From the NCBI RefSeq assembly GCF_026168105.1, contig NZ_LBMW01000061.1, positions 1-39,276 of the forward strand: a stretch of 39,276 nt of DNA, written 5' to 3'. Shown in pieces: positions 7,331 to 15,989 of this stretch. Position numbers and translations under genes: made by a program. Within the stretch, counting starts at the first letter, position 1. Each line of letters begins with the position of its first letter. A model generated the notes under the pieces. That model was not told where the DNA came from. It saw nothing but the letters and a program-made list of their open reading frames with translations, and did no database searches. The DNA comes from Streptomyces hygroscopicus. Lineage in GTDB: Bacteria; Actinomycetota; Actinomycetes; Streptomycetales; Streptomycetaceae.

Positions 7331-8917
7331 TCACTGACGGCTGATCGCTCGGGAGATTCCGGCAGCGACGGTGGTGGCGAGGATCCAGCCGGCGGCGGTC
7401 AGCGCGTAGGCGAGCCATTGGCCGGTGCCGCGAGGCGCGAAGGCGGCTTCTTGACCGAAACTGGCGATCGGGAGCAGCACGTCCACCGTGTAGAAGAGGG
7501 CGTTGAACTGTGGCGTCTTGCCCGCTTCGAGCGGTGCCGGCGGGTGCTGCGTGAAGAAGAGCGTGCCGATGGCAAGCAGTGCCAGGAGCCACAGAGCGGC
7601 GCGGAGGGGCCGGTAGCCGTAGCCGACAGTGACGTCCTGGATATGGCCCCACAGTCGGCGGTGGAGCGGAAGGGCGGCGCGGCGGTGGCGTTGTTTGGCG
7701 AGGAGCACCGTGCGTGCCTCGTCCTCGTGGCCGAGGCGGCGGTATGAAGCCGCGAGTTGCTCATACGGCTGCGGGACGTACCCGTCAGTGCCGCGTCGGA
7801 GCCAGTCAAGGCGCTCGGGGGCTGTGAGCGGGGTGGCGAGGCTGTCGTAGACGGTCTCGGCGAGGCGGAGATCAGCGGGCCAGGAATCCGCGGCGTCGTA
7901 CAAGGTGCCCAGGTGGGCGCTGCCGGCGTCGACAGTGCCGTCGATCGGCTGCCGAGTGCGCAGGTCGGTTTCCCGGGCCTGGGCCAGGCGCAGGGACACG
8001 GCGGTGCCGCCCGGATTTGTCACGGTAGCGTCGCGGAAGCTGAGCCGGGTTCCGATGCGGCTGCCGTCGAGTTTGATGCCGCCTTCGACACTGAGCCCCT
8101 CACCGAGGTCGAAGTTGCGGTTCACGCCGACGTCGACGGCCTCCAGGGCGATATCGCCGGAGTTGCACAGCCGAGCCCCGCAGAACCCGATCGCCGCGCC
8201 GACTGTGGCGCCGGAGAGAATTATCCGTCCCTCGGCGGTGAAGCCCGGGTGGAAGGTGAAGTCCTCGGTGATCTGGACGTGGTAGGCATCCAGGGCGTGA
8301 CCCCCTGGGTTGCTGAGGGTGGCGCCCTCCAGGTCGAACTCGCCGGAGACGGAGGCCCCGGACAGGCGAAATCCACCCTGGACGTCCAGGTTCCTGCACA
8401 GCATGTCGCCACCGGCGCGCAGATGCACGGCGGATATCGCCTCGGTCTCCGGCGCCGTGATCACCGTGTCCGTCAAGTCGACATCCCCGTGGATCCGGGC
8501 CCGGGTGAGCAGCAGAGGGCCGCTCAGGCGGCACCGTGACAGCACCAGCCTGCCGTCGATCTGGGCCATACCGACATCGAGCCCCGGCAGCGTGCATCCG
8601 GTGAGGACCACCTCGTGGATCCTGGCTCCCTGCAACAGGGGCACGGCTTCGAAGCTGCAGTCTGCCAGGACGACCGGCATCAGGACTTCCACAAAGCGCA
8701 CGTCCAGGAGACCGGTGATGCGGGCCCCGGTCAGACGCAGCGCCGGACGATCTCCTGGGGCGGGCTCGTCGCCGGCACCGAGCAGCAGCGCCGCGACAAC
8801 CTCGGCCCGTACGGTCGGCTCCTCCGATGACGCCCCGCTGCGGACGTCGACAGCGCCCCCCTGTGCGAAGGAGTTCCACAACTGGCGCTCACCGGGGCTC
8901 AGTTCGTCAAGGCGCAT
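7331..8917 (-). CDS. beta-solenoid membrane protein (often labelled membrane-associated oxidoreductase)
   Basis: A 528-residue protein. Residues about 55-330 are repetitive strands of the pentapeptide/right-handed-helix kind (LRLTGARITGLLDVRF, LVLSRCRLSGPLLLTRARIHGDVDLTD, GASVSGEFDLEGATL). A helical linker follows (residues 345-410, YEQLAASYRRLGHEDEARTVLLAKQ), then two to three transmembrane segments at the C-terminus (ALWLLALLAIGTLFFT; WLAYALTAAGWILATTVAAGI). Streptomyces genomes often carry such proteins under an oxidoreductase label, but no cofactor site is visible. The minus-strand ATG at 8917 begins directly with the family-like MRLDELSPGERQLW. It is monocistronic. Confidence 0.78.
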   Translation of the reverse strand: MRLDELSPGERQLWNSFAQGGAVDVRSGASSEEPTVRAEVVAALLLGAGDEPAPGDRPALRLTGARITGLLDVRFVEVLMPVVLADCSFEAVPLLQGARIHEVVLTGCTLPGLDVGMAQIDGRLVLSRCRLSGPLLLTRARIHGDVDLTDTVITAPETEAISAVHLRAGGDMLCRNLDVQGGFRLSGASVSGEFDLEGATLSNPGGHALDAYHVQITEDFTFHPGFTAEGRIILSGATVGAAIGFCGARLCNSGDIALEAVDVGVNRNFDLGEGLSVEGGIKLDGSRIGTRLSFRDATVTNPGGTAVSLRLAQARETDLRTRQPIDGTVDAGSAHLGTLYDAADSWPADLRLAETVYDSLATPLTAPERLDWLRRGTDGYVPQPYEQLAASYRRLGHEDEARTVLLAKQRHRRAALPLHRRLWGHIQDVTVGYGYRPLRAALWLLALLAIGTLFFTQHPPAPLEAGKTPQFNALFYTVDVLLPIASFGQEAAFAPRGTGQWLAYALTAAGWILATTVAAGISRAISRQ

Positions 8918-9173
8918 GATCCACGATCATCTCTGGCGCACACATCACCAGGCAAGACTGATTGTCAAAGGCAACGCCCTGCGGTCCGCGCAAACACGGT
9001 GCGGCAACGGAGTAGACAGCAACCGTGACGCCTGCAGACGACCATCGTGGGCCACGAGCAGCCCCCCGACCAGCCATTGCCACCGCAGTGCCCGCATCCG
9101 GCAGTTCGGGACGAAGTGGTCGTGCCAGATGCGTGCCACGTTGTGCGGGGAGCCTCGGGGAACACCGGAGCCG

Positions 9174-9535
9174 GCTCTCGTTGCCGCGCCCACAGCAGGC
9201 GTAGTACGGGCTGACGTCCATGATGGCCGGGATCTTCAGGCCGGCGGACGCCGGCTCGCTGGGCCGGATGATGTCGGCCGCCACGCGATCGGTGTGGCCG
9301 TTCCGGTCACCGCCGGGCCCGGTGTCCACCCAGACCGTCTCCCGGATGGCGTTGGCGTAGGAGTGGACAGGTTGGCCGGCACCGTTGCGGACCGTACCGG
9401 CGGCACCGCCGGAGCTGTCCGACTGCCGCCGCCAACGCTGCTCGCATGCACGGCTGTTGGGCCGAGCAACGCCACCGCGAGCGCGGCGAGCAGCATGGCG
9501 ACGACGGCTATGGAGTCATATCGACGATTTGTCAA
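9174..9535 (-). pseudogene. 5' fragment of a secreted Xaa-Pro dipeptidyl-peptidase (CocE/NonD-like), frameshifted
   Basis: From a possible TTG at 9535 the minus strand encodes a signal peptide (TNRRYDSIAVVAMLLAALAVALL..., then AVHASS). After a frameshift around 9390-9420 it continues as YANAIRETVWVDTGPGG, DRVAADIIRPSEP and LKIPAIMDVSPYYACCGRGNES. That is the start of the catalytic domain of Streptomyces Xaa-Pro dipeptidyl-peptidases of the S15/CocE type. The frame then ends in unrelated sequence, so the catalytic domain is missing. One frameshift plus truncation make it non-functional. Confidence 0.7.
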
Positions 9536-9566
9536 AGGCGCGGCGGTAGTTCTCAACGACTTGTCA

Positions 9567-11849
9567 TCAGTGGGATTCCGACAAGTCACTGACCACTTCT
9601 TCTTGCCGAGCGCGGGCGTGGTCCGGTGCCGGGGACGGCGCCGGGGCGGGTGTCTCGGAGAGTCCGATGCGGCGGTGCAGGCGGCGTAGCGGAGCCGGGG
9701 CGTACCAGGCGGCGGAGCCCAGCAGGCGCATGGATGCGGGCACCAGCACGCCGCGGACCAGGATCGAGTCCAGGACGATGGCCAGGCCGCTGCCCAGGCC
9801 GAACATCTGCAGAAAGCTCACCTTGCCGGTGGCGAAGGCGAAGAAGCTGACGGCCAGTAGTCCGGCTGCGGTGGTCACGATCCGGCCGGTCCTGGCCAGG
9901 CCCTGGGTGACGGCCTCGTGCGGATCCGCGCCGTGGTCGTGCAGTTCCTTGATCCGGCTGGTGACGAAGACCTCGTAGTCCATGCTCAGCCCGAAGGCCA
10001 CGCAGAACATCAGCACGGCCATCGAGGTGTCCATCGGCTGCGGGCTGAAGCCCAACAGGCCTGACAGGTGGCCGTCCTGGAACATCCAGACCATGGTGCC
10101 CAGCGCCGCAGACAGGGTGACCGCGTTCAGCACCAGCGCGCGCAGCGGCTGCACCACGCTGCCCGTGAAGAGGAACAGCAGCAGGAAGGTGGTGGCCGCG
10201 ACCAAGCCGATCGCGTAGGGCAGCTTGGCGGCGATGGTGTGCTTGGCGTCGACCAGGGCTGCGTCGCCGCCGCCGACCAGGGTGTGCGTCCCGGCCGGGG
10301 CAGGCGCGGCGCGCAGGGCCCGGACCAGGTCCTGGGCGGCGGCGGACCTGGACGCGGTGGCCGTGGCGACGATCAGGCGCTGGGCGTCCACGGTGCCGAG
10401 CGGGGCCAGGGCGCCGGTGGCGGGGGCGATGAGCGCTCCGCCGTGGAAGATCCCGGCGCTGCTCTGCACGTCCGCGACGCCGCCGATTCGGGACAGGGAT
10501 CCGGCGTAGGCGGCGAGCGAACCGGCGTCGACGGGCCCGTCGGTGACGATTTGCACAGCCGAGCTGTCATTGCCGGGGAAGCGCGAGGCGAGCAGGTCGG
10601 CGACCTGGCGGCTGGGTGCGCTGCTGGGCAGGACCCGCTGGTCCGGGGTGCCGAAGGTGACCCCGAGCAGCGGGCTGGCGGCGAGCAGCAGCAGGGCGAG
10701 GACGGGCAGCACCCACAGGGCGGGCCGGCGCATGACCCGTGCGGCGAGGCGTCCCCAGCCGGGGGCCGAGGCGCCGGGGACGGTCCTGGGCCAGGGCAGG
10801 CGCCAGGCGTTGACGCGGGTGCCGAGCAGGGCGAGCAGCGCCGGGACGACGAACAGCGCGGCTAGCGCAGCGATGGCCACGACGCCGATGCCCGCATAGG
10901 CGAACGAGCGCAGGAAGAAGGGCGGGAAGAGCAGCAGCGCGGCCATCGCGGAGGCCACTGTGGCGGCGGAGAACACGATGGTGCGGCCCGCCGAGCTGAC
11001 CGTGGCGACGAGCGCGTCGGGTACCGGCTGCCCTGCGGCGAGCTCCTCCCGGAAGCGGCTGACCAGCAGCAGCGCGTAGTCGATGCCCAGGCCCAGACCG
11101 AGCGCGGTGGTGATGTTGATCGCGAAGACGGAGACGCTGGTGACACTGCCCAGCACATCGAGCTCGGCGAAGGTCCCCAGCACGGCGATGATGCCCACGG
11201 CGAGCGGCAGCAGGGCGGCCACGGCACTGCCGAACGCCAGCGCGAGGAGCAGCAGGGTGACCGGGACGGCGATGCCCTCGGCGAGCCCCAGATCCTTGGC
11301 GACCTGGGCGGAGACATCGTGGTTGACACCTCGCGGACCCCCGGCCTGGATGCTGAGCGCACCCTGGTCGCCGGTGTAACGGGTGATCAGGTCCTGGGCG
11401 GTGGTGGCAGCTTGCTCCTCGGTGCCCCGGACGTGGGCGAGTATCAGGGCATCCGTGCCGTCCGGGGTGCGCAGGGACGCGGCGCCCGCGTCCCAGTACG
11501 AGGTGAGGTAGGCGAGACCGGGTTCTGACCGGAGTCTGGCGGTGAGGGCGTGTCCGGCGGCGTCGGCGGGACCGGCGTCGACCCGCCCGGTACGGGCGTG
11601 GACGAGCAGCACCAGGTCGCTCTGCCCGCCGAAGCGCGCGTCGATGAGGGCGGCGGCGCGGCTCGACGGCGACTTCGGGTCGTCGAAGCCGCCGCCCTGG
11701 AGCTTGCCGAAGGCGCCGACGCCGAGGACGCCGGCGGCCAGCATCGCTACCACGGACAGCGCCAGGACCACGCGTGCGCGACGGTGGACCAGGCGGCCGA
11801 GCCGTGCCAGCGGCCCGGGTGGACGGTTTTGAGGCTGCGTTCCGTTCAT
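9567..11849 (-). CDS. MMPL-family RND-type exporter
   Basis: A 760-residue integral membrane protein with two tandem MMPL units. Each has an isolated helix (ARVVLALSVVAMLAAGVLGV; ALWVLPVLALLLLAASPLL), a large extracytoplasmic loop and a five-helix bundle. GLGLGIDYALLLVSRFREEL and GLSMDYEVFVTSRIKELH are the signature Asp-Tyr segments of proton-driven MMPL/RND transporters. The length is in the family's usual range. GGAAGGGA precedes the ATG at 11849. It is divergent from a TetR regulator over a short region with palindromes, a common arrangement for drug or lipid exporters repressed by TetR proteins. Substrate unknown. Confidence 0.9.
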   Translation of the reverse strand: MNGTQPQNRPPGPLARLGRLVHRRARVVLALSVVAMLAAGVLGVGAFGKLQGGGFDDPKSPSSRAAALIDARFGGQSDLVLLVHARTGRVDAGPADAAGHALTARLRSEPGLAYLTSYWDAGAASLRTPDGTDALILAHVRGTEEQAATTAQDLITRYTGDQGALSIQAGGPRGVNHDVSAQVAKDLGLAEGIAVPVTLLLLALAFGSAVAALLPLAVGIIAVLGTFAELDVLGSVTSVSVFAINITTALGLGLGIDYALLLVSRFREELAAGQPVPDALVATVSSAGRTIVFSAATVASAMAALLLFPPFFLRSFAYAGIGVVAIAALAALFVVPALLALLGTRVNAWRLPWPRTVPGASAPGWGRLAARVMRRPALWVLPVLALLLLAASPLLGVTFGTPDQRVLPSSAPSRQVADLLASRFPGNDSSAVQIVTDGPVDAGSLAAYAGSLSRIGGVADVQSSAGIFHGGALIAPATGALAPLGTVDAQRLIVATATASRSAAAQDLVRALRAAPAPAGTHTLVGGGDAALVDAKHTIAAKLPYAIGLVAATTFLLLFLFTGSVVQPLRALVLNAVTLSAALGTMVWMFQDGHLSGLLGFSPQPMDTSMAVLMFCVAFGLSMDYEVFVTSRIKELHDHGADPHEAVTQGLARTGRIVTTAAGLLAVSFFAFATGKVSFLQMFGLGSGLAIVLDSILVRGVLVPASMRLLGSAAWYAPAPLRRLHRRIGLSETPAPAPSPAPDHARARQEEVVSDLSESH

Positions 11850-11878
11850 GGGTCCCTTCCGGGGATTACGGCATGCTC

Positions 11879-11927
11879 AATGTTTACGCCGTGAACATTG
11901 GCACGATAATGCTAACGGCGTCAACAT
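11879..11927. promoter_or_regulatory. tandem TetR operators between divergent MMPL and TetR genes
   Basis: Two related imperfect palindromes lie 29 bases apart: TGTTTACGCCGTGAACA (11881-11897), with flanking AA and TT extending the symmetry, and TGCTAACGGCGTCAACA (11910-11926), whose reverse complement matches the first at most positions. A GATAAT at 11905-11910, with TTTACG 16 bases before it, makes a plausible promoter for the TetR gene that the repressor would cover. Confidence 0.65.
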
Positions 11928-11944
11928 GCGGCAGAGTAGAAAGC

Positions 11945-12634
11945 GTGAACGAGCGAAGCCAGCAACAGCGCAGCGCCTACCATCACGGCGATCTGCACAA
12001 GGCGCTGTCCGCGGCCGGAGCGGAACTCGCCCGGGAGGGCGGCCCCGAAGCGGTGGTACTGCGCGAGGCCGCGCGCCGGGTCGGGGTCTCCCCCACCGCC
12101 GCCTACCGGCACTTCGCCAACCACGCCGACCTGCTGGGCGAGGTGAAGGAGCAGGCTCAGACGGCGCTCGCGGACGCGATGCGGGCGGCACTCGACCGCG
12201 CGGACGAATCCACCCCCGCCGTCGACGCGGGGCTCCGGGCCCGGGGGCGACTGCTCGCGATCGGACGCGGCTACGTCAACTTCGCCCTCGACCAGCCGGG
12301 GCTGTTCCGCACCGCCTTCCACCGCCTCGAGCACACCGGAGCAGCCCGGCAGGAGCAGGACCGGGACCTGGGTCCCGGCCTGGACGACCTGGGCTTCGCC
12401 GCACGGTCCTACCGCCTGCTCGGCGACATCCTCGACGAGCTCTTAGCGGCAGGCCTGATCGCCCCCGACCGCAGGCCCGGCGCCGAGGCCGCCGCCTGGG
12501 CCGGCGTCCACGGCCTGGCGTCGCTGCTACTCGACGGACCCCTGCGCAGGCTGCCCCGCAGCGCCCGTGACCAGGTCGTCGAGCTCACACTCGCAGTGAT
12601 CGCCGATGGCCTGCGGCCCGCCGCGCCGATCTGA
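11945..12634 (+). CDS. TetR/AcrR-family repressor
   Basis: A 229-residue regulator. The N-terminal helix-turn-helix is clear: HGDLHKALSAAGAELAREGG, then LREAARRVGVSPTAAYRHFANHADLL. The C-terminal half is helical and typical of the ligand-binding domain. The GTG at 11945 is chosen since residues before it would cover the operators; upstream ATG codons in the same frame exist but lie within the palindromes. Divergent orientation to the MMPL exporter indicates that it represses the exporter and itself. Confidence 0.88.
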   Translation: MNERSQQQRSAYHHGDLHKALSAAGAELAREGGPEAVVLREAARRVGVSPTAAYRHFANHADLLGEVKEQAQTALADAMRAALDRADESTPAVDAGLRARGRLLAIGRGYVNFALDQPGLFRTAFHRLEHTGAARQEQDRDLGPGLDDLGFAARSYRLLGDILDELLAAGLIAPDRRPGAEAAAWAGVHGLASLLLDGPLRRLPRSARDQVVELTLAVIADGLRPAAPI

Positions 12635-12716
12635 CTCCCCCCGTAGCTCCGCCTGCGGCGCATCCGCACCGGCACGGCCGGAATTGGGCCCAGGGGCCCC
12701 GGCGCGGAATCTGTGG

Positions 12717-12800
12717 ACGCATTCCGGCATGGGACAGCAGGAGCATGATCATCCGGTCGCGCGCCGAGCGGCAGGCGAGGAACATCGCAATGACCTCTCG
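12717..12800 (-). pseudogene. possible tyrosine recombinase fragment
   Basis: A 28-codon stretch on the minus strand reads REVIAMFLACRSARDRMIMLLL, then SHAGMR. This resembles the segment of tyrosine integrases just before and including the first catalytic arginine (pattern RDR..LLLL..tGMR). No flanking integrase sequence remains. It fits a decayed older element next to the attachment repeat, but the match is short. Confidence 0.4.
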
Positions 12801-12825
12801 GCCGCGAGCCCACCATCGGCTGCAG

Positions 12826-13180
12826 GTGCCCGAGACCAAGGTCGCCCTGCGCAGCGGGAGCGCTTGGCGCTGCTCCGCCCCCGCCACGGCGTTCTCGTCC
12901 TTCGAACTCTCCTGAGGCAGGACGAGCTGCGCGACCCCGGAGACATCGCGCCCTCCACTCCGATCACCGACCGGGAGCTGGAGCTGGCCGAGGCGCTGAT
13001 CCGGGAACTCGCCGGCATCAACGTCGGCGAGGTGGACGACGACTACGCCCACGCCCTTGAGCAGCTCGTGGACGCGAAGATCACCGGCGGTGAGCTCGTC
13101 CAGTCGGCGGAGCCTTCCCCGGCGCTGGACCTGATGGCAGCACTTGAGGCGAGTGTCCGCCTTGCTGAGCGGGCGCACGT
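12826..13180 (+). pseudogene. C-terminal fragment of a bacterial Ku protein, frameshifted
   Basis: The plus strand encodes KVALRS in one frame and then, after an apparent single-base loss near 12853, RERLALLRPRHGVLVLRTLL, DELRDPGDIAPSTP, ITDRELELAEALI, EQLVDAKITGGEL and LDLMAALEASVRLAERA. These are the landmarks of the C-terminal third of prokaryotic Ku, the DNA end-binding protein of non-homologous end joining. The N-terminal two thirds are missing and no start is available, so it is a relic. Streptomyces usually carry intact Ku genes elsewhere. Confidence 0.75.
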
Positions 13181-13424
13181 GCGCCCTTCGGCACGGCCTC
13201 GGCCATGGCCTTTGTCCGGCCAGCTATCACCGGCAGGCTTCCCAAGGCCCCTGGCCCTCCATCGCTGGAGGTCACAGGGACCACCTCTGTGTCGTTTGAG
13301 CGATCCCGACGTGCCGGCCGCGGGAGCATCCGGGCAGAGTGCAGGCGGCTGGCCGTCGACAACGAGGACCCGACGACATCGCCCAAACACGCCGCCAATC
13401 GCGCCCACTTGGTCCGCGTCCGGT
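13181..13424. other. non-coding stretch between the Ku relic and the att flank
   Basis: About 240 bases without family-like frames or ribosome binding sites. No repeat is seen until the direct repeat begins at 13425. Confidence 0.4.
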
Positions 13425-13616
13425 CCGGAATCCCTGATCAGCCCCGGAATCCGCCCGGCACAGCGTGAAACAAGTCACCCTGTTTCGATTCTGCTCAAAA
13501 GATCGTCCCAGAGCACGAAGAGACCCTCTCTGATCTGCGTCTCCGCAGATCAGAGAGGGTCTTCCCCAAAGTGGCGGCGCCAGGATTCGAACCTGGGTAG
13601 GCATAGCCGACAGATT
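13425..13616 (+). repeat. direct repeat copy 2 (flank plus tRNA-Tyr 3' fragment)
   Basis: Partner of 5998-6188. This copy retains an intact terminator hairpin and passes straight into attL of the AICE. It is probably the original or a better-preserved downstream flank of the tRNA-Tyr gene. Confidence 0.85.
13521..13562 (-). terminator. hairpin terminator, former tRNA-Tyr terminator
   Basis: A perfect 19-bp stem (AGACCCTCTCTGATCTGCG and its complement) with the tetraloop TCTC lies immediately downstream, in tRNA direction, of the attL fragment of tRNA-Tyr. Before the AICE arrived this would have terminated the tRNA transcript. Confidence 0.8.
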
Positions 13617-13623
13617 TACAGTC
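13571..13623 (-). other. attL of the AICE (53-bp tRNA-Tyr 3' duplicate)
   Basis: 53 bases identical to 31510-31562. They cover the tRNA-Tyr 3' half from the discriminator base through the anticodon loop; identity stops right after CAGTC. The adjoining bases (CGATCAC) do not continue the tRNA, so this copy is the left junction and not a gene. Confidence 0.93.
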
Positions 13624-13730
13624 CGATCACGCTCGGAAAGCGGACGCACCTCCTACCTGCGACAACGGCCCTTACCGGATGCGAGTCACATCTCCTCGTC
13701 CACGTCTCGTCCACGCTGGCAGCCCGCGAT

Positions 13731-13928
13731 TCATTCGGCAATAAAGCGATGTGCTGCCAGGCCGAGACTCGCGACACCCATGAACGCTGCGCCACTGGCC
13801 CCCATCACGGTCGGCGCAGCGGCACCCGCCAGGTGGAAGAGTGCACCAGCCACTGCGGCTACCCCCAGGCTGGCCAGAAGGATGATCGCCAGCCAGATGC
13901 CCCTCTGGGAGGGACTTTTCCCGTTCAC
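13731..13928 (-). CDS. small membrane protein at the left AICE end
   Basis: A 65-residue protein. A short polar start (MNGKSPSQRG, GTG codon) is followed by two hydrophobic segments (IWLAIILLASLGVAAVAGALF and PTVMGASGAAFMGVASLGLAA). GAGGAGAT stands just upstream of the GTG at 13928, a strong ribosome binding site; longer in-frame versions reaching 14111 lack this. It is the gene nearest attL. Function unknown. Confidence 0.65.
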   Translation of the reverse strand: MNGKSPSQRGIWLAIILLASLGVAAVAGALFHLAGAAAPTVMGASGAAFMGVASLGLAAHRFIAE

Positions 13929-14227
13929 CTGATCTCCTCCTCTCAGCGCTCTCGCGCCGAGCAACCGTATTCGCCTGCGCCCTCTAGCGAGGCAGCTCCA
14001 AAGGTGACAGAGGAAAAATCGCAGGTCAAAAGCCCTAAATGACGCTAGTAGAGGAGTCTCGATGCTTGCGCGAAGACTTACCCACGCCTTCCCAGGGTCA
14101 CAACCCGGCAACTATGGAGCAGAGGTTGAATGCTCTTGGGGGAAGGTACTAAGGAAGAACCCCCCTGGACCCCCAGTATCCCTGGGACCCCTGTACCCCC
14201 CGTTTCTCCTCCACGAAGGTCGACGAC

Positions 14228-15004
14228 TTGCAGAACCCACTACACCCCGCGGCAGTCAGGCGGTTAGAGAAAGCTGTCGATAAGGCGGCGCGGCGTGGGA
14301 AGGTGCCGTTTCCACCCACCTTCGTCAGGTCGCAGGTTGACGGGGAGCAGCCCCCCCTCGCCCGACTCGTCCAAGGCGGCCGGGGCGGTGAGGTCCGTCT
14401 CAAGCTGTACCTGTGCATCACGATGATGGCCACGGCGGCCCCCTACGACATCCGACAGCCGCCTGTCCCGCTCTCTTGGGCTCGCATGCTCGCTCTGCCA
14501 CCTGACACCGGCTCGCGGCGGGTAAGCAGCAACCTCAAGTGGCTGAGTCGCAATGGCTTCATCGAATTGGAGCCGAGGCCCGGCAACACTCCCGCTATCA
14601 AATTGTTGTCCACAGAGGCGGTCGAGCGCCCGTATGTGCGCGCCAGCACTCAGGGACGGTACGTAGGCGTCCCGATGGAGTTCTGGCGGAACGGCTGGAT
14701 CCTTCATCTAAGCGCAACAGGCATCGCCATATTGTTTGCACTGCTCGAACATCAAGGCGGCCATGAAAAGCCCCGCTATATCACGAAAGAAAGACGTGAC
14801 TCATACGGTCTTTCGCATAACACTTGGACCAGAGGCAGGAAGGAGTTGGAGAATCACGGATTTCTCATAGTGAAACGCACCCCTCAAGGCAGCGACTACG
14901 ACTATCGCCGACTCAGGAATTCCTACTGGGTAGATGAGGGGCGATTTATAGACCACCCAGGTTGGCCCATACCGCCCGGCTCCCCTCTATCTAAAACCAG
15001 CTAA
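14228..15004 (+). CDS. AICE cargo protein with two winged-helix segments
   Basis: A 258-residue protein starting with TTG, with GAAGG nine bases upstream. Residues about 80-118 (PLSWARMLALPPDTGSRRVS, then NLKWLSRNGFIELEP) and about 155-220 (LHLSATGIAILFALLEHQGG, then YGLSHNTWTRGRKELENHGF) each look like a winged helix. The second ends in a wing-like LIVKRTPQGSDYDYRRL. The codon use is less GC-biased than in the chromosome. It is followed by the nuclease-like gene on the same strand. It could be a DNA-binding partner of that gene or a replication-initiator-like protein; no family is recognised with certainty. Confidence 0.7.
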   Translation: MQNPLHPAAVRRLEKAVDKAARRGKVPFPPTFVRSQVDGEQPPLARLVQGGRGGEVRLKLYLCITMMATAAPYDIRQPPVPLSWARMLALPPDTGSRRVSSNLKWLSRNGFIELEPRPGNTPAIKLLSTEAVERPYVRASTQGRYVGVPMEFWRNGWILHLSATGIAILFALLEHQGGHEKPRYITKERRDSYGLSHNTWTRGRKELENHGFLIVKRTPQGSDYDYRRLRNSYWVDEGRFIDHPGWPIPPGSPLSKTS

Positions 15005-15164
15005 ACCTCTAGGCGGCACCTGAAGGGCCTTAAGTGGGGCTCAGGAAACAAAAGCAGACCTAGCGAGTTTCGAGGACCACGCAGCAAAAATGTCACCCCA
15101 CCTATAGCGCAAACCGACCGACAACTGTACACTGATACCCGTTAGTCTCAATCGGAGGAGCGGC

Positions 15165-15989
15165 GTGCGGACGAAGCGATACGAAAGAGAAGCCGACATG
15201 CTCGCGCCTATCAAAAAGCAGGCCTCCCACTTCCTACCGGGACGGGAAATCGAAACGCTTTTTGAGGTGCAGACTGCAGCCGGAATTCCCGACATCGTCT
15301 GCGTCGATTTTAACAAGCCTGCCCTAAGTCGAAGAGTTGCCAGCTCTCAATCCTTCATTGTGGACTTTGCTGATATCTGCGTACTTCTCGCTCTCACCTC
15401 CACTACGACCGAAACGGTAAGCTCCGCAACACTCGCTAATCGAGTGCCGCTTAGCGCGAAGTACATGTCATCGGTTATTTTGCCGAGGCTCAGGGAGTAT
15501 GGTCACGTCGAGAAAGAATCACGAGGACGTTGGCGGTCCGTGTCACAGTATGAGACTCTTGCCGATTATGTAGGCACGATTGAAGTCAAAATCAGCGATT
15601 GGCGTAGCGGATACAGTCAAACGTTGCGGCATCGAGCATCGGCAGACGAGTCGTGGCTAGTAGTTGATTCCACTCACTCGGCACCCGCTACAGCCCACCA
15701 TGAATGGTTCACACGAGCAGGAATTGGCTTGGCCACGTTGGACTCCCATGACGGTATTCAGACCGCCGTCTCACCCACCCGGCTCAAGCACAGAACTAGG
15801 CTCAATGCGTATCGCGAGCTGCTTGCCGAAAGAGCCGCTCACCTCTATTCCAATGGTGAAGTGAGCGGCACAATTGGACTTGTTTTCGGTGTGGATTTGA
15901 CTACGACTACAGGGCCTGATCCCAGACGGCCAAATGTCGGGGGGCATCACCGGACCCGAGAGGCGGCAGTCCATTCAGCCACCGCCTAG
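15165..15989 (+). CDS. winged-helix protein with PD-(D/E)XK nuclease-like motifs
   Basis: A 274-residue protein. FEVQTAAGIPDIVCVDF (residues 33-49) and TIEVKISDWRSGYSQTLRHR (138-157) together give the pattern E...GIPD...ExK of restriction-endonuclease-like folds: Asp43, Glu140 and Lys142 would be the catalytic set. Between them (residues about 83-125) lies a winged helix with RVPLSAKYMSSVILPRLREYG as recognition region. GTG at 15165 has GGAGGAG directly upstream. Its 3' end overlaps the convergent TGT-like gene by 83 bases. Activity is inferred from motifs; it could equally be a DNA-binding sensor with a dead nuclease fold. Confidence 0.7.
   Translation: MRTKRYEREADMLAPIKKQASHFLPGREIETLFEVQTAAGIPDIVCVDFNKPALSRRVASSQSFIVDFADICVLLALTSTTTETVSSATLANRVPLSAKYMSSVILPRLREYGHVEKESRGRWRSVSQYETLADYVGTIEVKISDWRSGYSQTLRHRASADESWLVVDSTHSAPATAHHEWFTRAGIGLATLDSHDGIQTAVSPTRLKHRTRLNAYRELLAERAAHLYSNGEVSGTIGLVFGVDLTTTTGPDPRRPNVGGHHRTREAAVHSATA

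Noticed and set aside
8907..9173. Minus-strand frame continuing past the Xaa-Pro dipeptidase fragment
   Set aside because: After GRGNES the sequence no longer resembles the peptidase or any family I recognise; treated as replacement DNA.
13571..13623. A second tRNA-Tyr gene
   Set aside because: Only the 3' half is present; the 5' half and acceptor pairing are missing, so it is attL.
12606..14042. 478-codon plus-strand frame running over the Ku relic, attL and into the AICE
   Set aside because: It crosses a pseudogene, a terminator and an attachment site; only the Ku-like part resembles a protein.
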